Source: Desulfocicer vacuolatum DSM 3385
GTDB lineage: Bacteria > Desulfobacterota > Desulfobacteria > Desulfobacterales > SURF-7
Direction: 5' to 3'
Assembly: GCA_945870015.1 (NCBI GenBank)
Contig: CAMBQS010000178.1
Coordinates: 1-7,010 of the forward strand
Length of the DNA: 7,010 nucleotides
Part shown: piece after piece, positions 6,046 to 7,010 of the stretch
Layout: the number at the start of each line of letters is the position of its first letter
Position numbering within the stretch: the stretch's first letter is position 1
Translations under genes and position numbers: made by a program
Notes under the pieces: generated by a model
Seen by the model: the letters and a program-made list of their open reading frames with translations, nothing else
Databases searched by the model: none
Told to the model about the DNA's origin: nothing

Positions 6046-6413
6046 GAATTCTTGTTGATACACACATCTATTTGTGGATGCTGTCTTGTCCTGAGAAATT
6101 GAGTCAAGCAAGGCGTTACGAACTTGAGTCCCCGGCAAACGAAGTCTTTGTAAGCGCCATGAGTATAGCCGAGCTCATGATTAAACATTCAATTGGAAAA
6201 ATTGACATTCGGTTTGATCCGGTTGAAATGGCACAGAAAATGGGGCTTGAGATACTCAGCTTTACCGGCGCGGAAGCCATGGCTTTGGGAGAATTGCCGC
6301 TTCACCATAAAGATCCTTTTGACCGGATGTTACTGGTGCAGTCCATGGTTAACAAACTTTCGTTGATGACCGATGATTCTAAATTTCTGCAATATGACTG
6401 CAAAATCATGTAA
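6042..6413 (+). CDS. vapC: PIN-domain toxin ribonuclease, VapC-like
   Basis: 123 residues, starting at GTG (6042), with GGTGAG (6031-6036) as ribosome binding site inside the end of the antitoxin gene. This PIN subgroup (LVDTH-x-x-x-W type) pairs with Phd-type antitoxins and is expected to cleave RNA with divalent metal ions, stopping growth when the antitoxin is degraded. The acidic active-site residues are in place: Asp6 in LVDTHIYLW, Glu44 in SIAELMIKH, Asp91/Asp94 in HHKDPFDRML, and Asp111/Asp112 in LMTDDSKF. The length is normal and there is no frameshift, so the toxin looks intact. The specific RNA target cannot be told from sequence. The gene is followed by a 46-bp gap and then the kinase gene in the same direction. 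Confidence 0.93.
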   Translation: MRILVDTHIYLWMLSCPEKLSQARRYELESPANEVFVSAMSIAELMIKHSIGKIDIRFDPVEMAQKMGLEILSFTGAEAMALGELPLHHKDPFDRMLLVQSMVNKLSLMTDDSKFLQYDCKIM

Positions 6414-6459
6414 GCCATACCCCAATTTCAATTACAGGGATTAGATTCCCGTTGAGCTG

Positions 6460-7010
6460 ATGGAAAACAAGATTGATCAATACCAGGTGCTTTCCAAGAT
6501 TGATTCCGGTGGAATGGCAACGGTCTATAAAGGGATGCAGCCTTCCCTGAACCGGACGGTTGCCATCAAGGTTCTTCACCAGCAATTTTCAGAAGACCCT
6601 CAGTTTGTCAAACGGTTTACACGGGAGTCTCTGATCATTGCCCGTCTGACCCATCCCAATATCATTCATGTCATTGATCGCGGTATCACGGAAAACGGGA
6701 TGCCCTATTTTGTGATGGATTATGTGGAAGGAACGGATGTAGCAAAAATCATTAAACGGGCGGATCAAACGGTAAACCAGAAGCTGGAGATTATTGTCCA
6801 GGTCTGCAAGGCGCTTTCCTATGCCCATAAAAATGGTGTGATTCATCGGGATATCAAACCTGCCAATATTTTAATCGACTCGGAAGGCAATGCTCTTGTT
6901 GCGGATTTCGGGATTGCCCATCTGTTTCATAAAAATGATCCAGACAACCTTCAAATGACCAGCGGGAACCTGATCATGGGTACGCTTGCCTACATGTCTC
7001 CGGAACAGAA
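6460..7010 (+). CDS. Hanks-type serine/threonine protein kinase (3' partial)
   Basis: The first 183 codons run off the window end. I chose the ATG at 6460: an in-frame TAG lies at 6442-6444, the ORF is open from there, and the kinase fold begins at once (IDQYQVLSKI). Kinase motifs in order are: glycine-rich loop SGGMATVYKG (16-25), VAIK with ATP-anchoring Lys37, helix C Glu56, catalytic HRDIKPAN (129-136; Asp131), DFG (149-151) and GTLAYMSPEQ (174-183). The Arg before the catalytic Asp marks an RD kinase, activated by phosphorylation of the activation loop, where Thr167 and Ser168 are visible candidates. The loop is atypical, IDSGGMA where bacterial kinases usually have LGEGGMA, so the first Gly is Asp15. 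The ribosome binding site is weak (GAG at 6454-6456). A C-terminal sensor or membrane domain, if any, lies outside the window. Confidence 0.93.
   Translation, partial: MENKIDQYQVLSKIDSGGMATVYKGMQPSLNRTVAIKVLHQQFSEDPQFVKRFTRESLIIARLTHPNIIHVIDRGITENGMPYFVMDYVEGTDVAKIIKRADQTVNQKLEIIVQVCKALSYAHKNGVIHRDIKPANILIDSEGNALVADFGIAHLFHKNDPDNLQMTSGNLIMGTLAYMSPEQ

Noticed and set aside
6422..6431. CCAATTTCAA before the kinase gene matches ten bases of the element's terminal repeat.
   Set aside because: There is no second arm, no inner core and no flanking duplication nearby; a ten-base AT-rich match can be chance.
6437..6450. GGGA-TTAGAT-TCCC hairpin between the toxin and kinase genes as terminator.
   Set aside because: The stem is only four pairs and no T run follows.
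6589..6846. Minus-strand 85-codon open frame inside the kinase gene.
   Set aside because: It is antisense to conserved kinase motifs; no start signal or family resemblance.

Overview
The window reads as a stretch of chromosome from a Gram-negative bacterium, most probably a member of the Desulfobacterota (deltaproteobacteria). The reasons are the nfeD/floA membrane cluster, a lipobox-bearing TPR lipoprotein, an RlmL-type THUMP methyltransferase, a Hanks-type kinase, mid-range GC, and a small palindromic repeat whose CCGGCGAAA core resembles dispersed repeats I associate with that group. The taxonomic call is inference from gene content only.

Left block (1-3733, all + strand). A tightly packed run encodes the C-terminal part of a long NfeD protein (end of a ClpP-class protease domain, membrane helices, OB-fold), a second short NfeD paralogue overlapping it by 11 bp, the flotillin-like protein FloA, a small single-helix membrane protein of unknown function, and a TPR lipoprotein whose first possible start codon overlaps the preceding stop. 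NfeD and flotillin-type proteins are known partners in membrane microdomain organisation, so the first three genes form a recognisable functional unit. The two following genes are candidate accessory members.

Between the second nfeD gene and floA sits a 122-bp MITE-like palindromic element with 15-bp perfect terminal inverted repeats and flanking AGAT direct repeats. It lies exactly in the nfeD stop codon. Removing the element plus one AGAT restores AGA-TAA, so the insertion appears to have changed a TAA stop into TGA without altering the protein. This is the most striking non-coding signal in the window.

Middle block. On the minus strand (3738-4928) is a THUMP-domain RNA methyltransferase of the RlmL/YpsC family, convergent with the TPR gene (4 bp apart) and divergent from a CysZ/EI24-like multi-pass membrane protein (4976-5740).

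Right block. A type II toxin-antitoxin module follows: a Phd/YefM-type antitoxin and a PIN-domain (VapC-like) toxin, coupled by a GTGA overlap. It has its own sigma70-like promoter (TTGACC-17-TACAAT) embedded in nested inverted repeats that look like the autoregulatory operator. The window ends inside a Hanks-type Ser/Thr kinase gene with intact catalytic motifs but an atypical glycine-rich loop.

No rRNA, tRNA, CRISPR array or IS transposase was seen. No stretch longer than 300 bp lacks a gene. I found no convincing evidence of a wholly new multi-gene system; the best leads are the stop-codon-targeting palindromic element and the small unknown membrane protein next to FloA.
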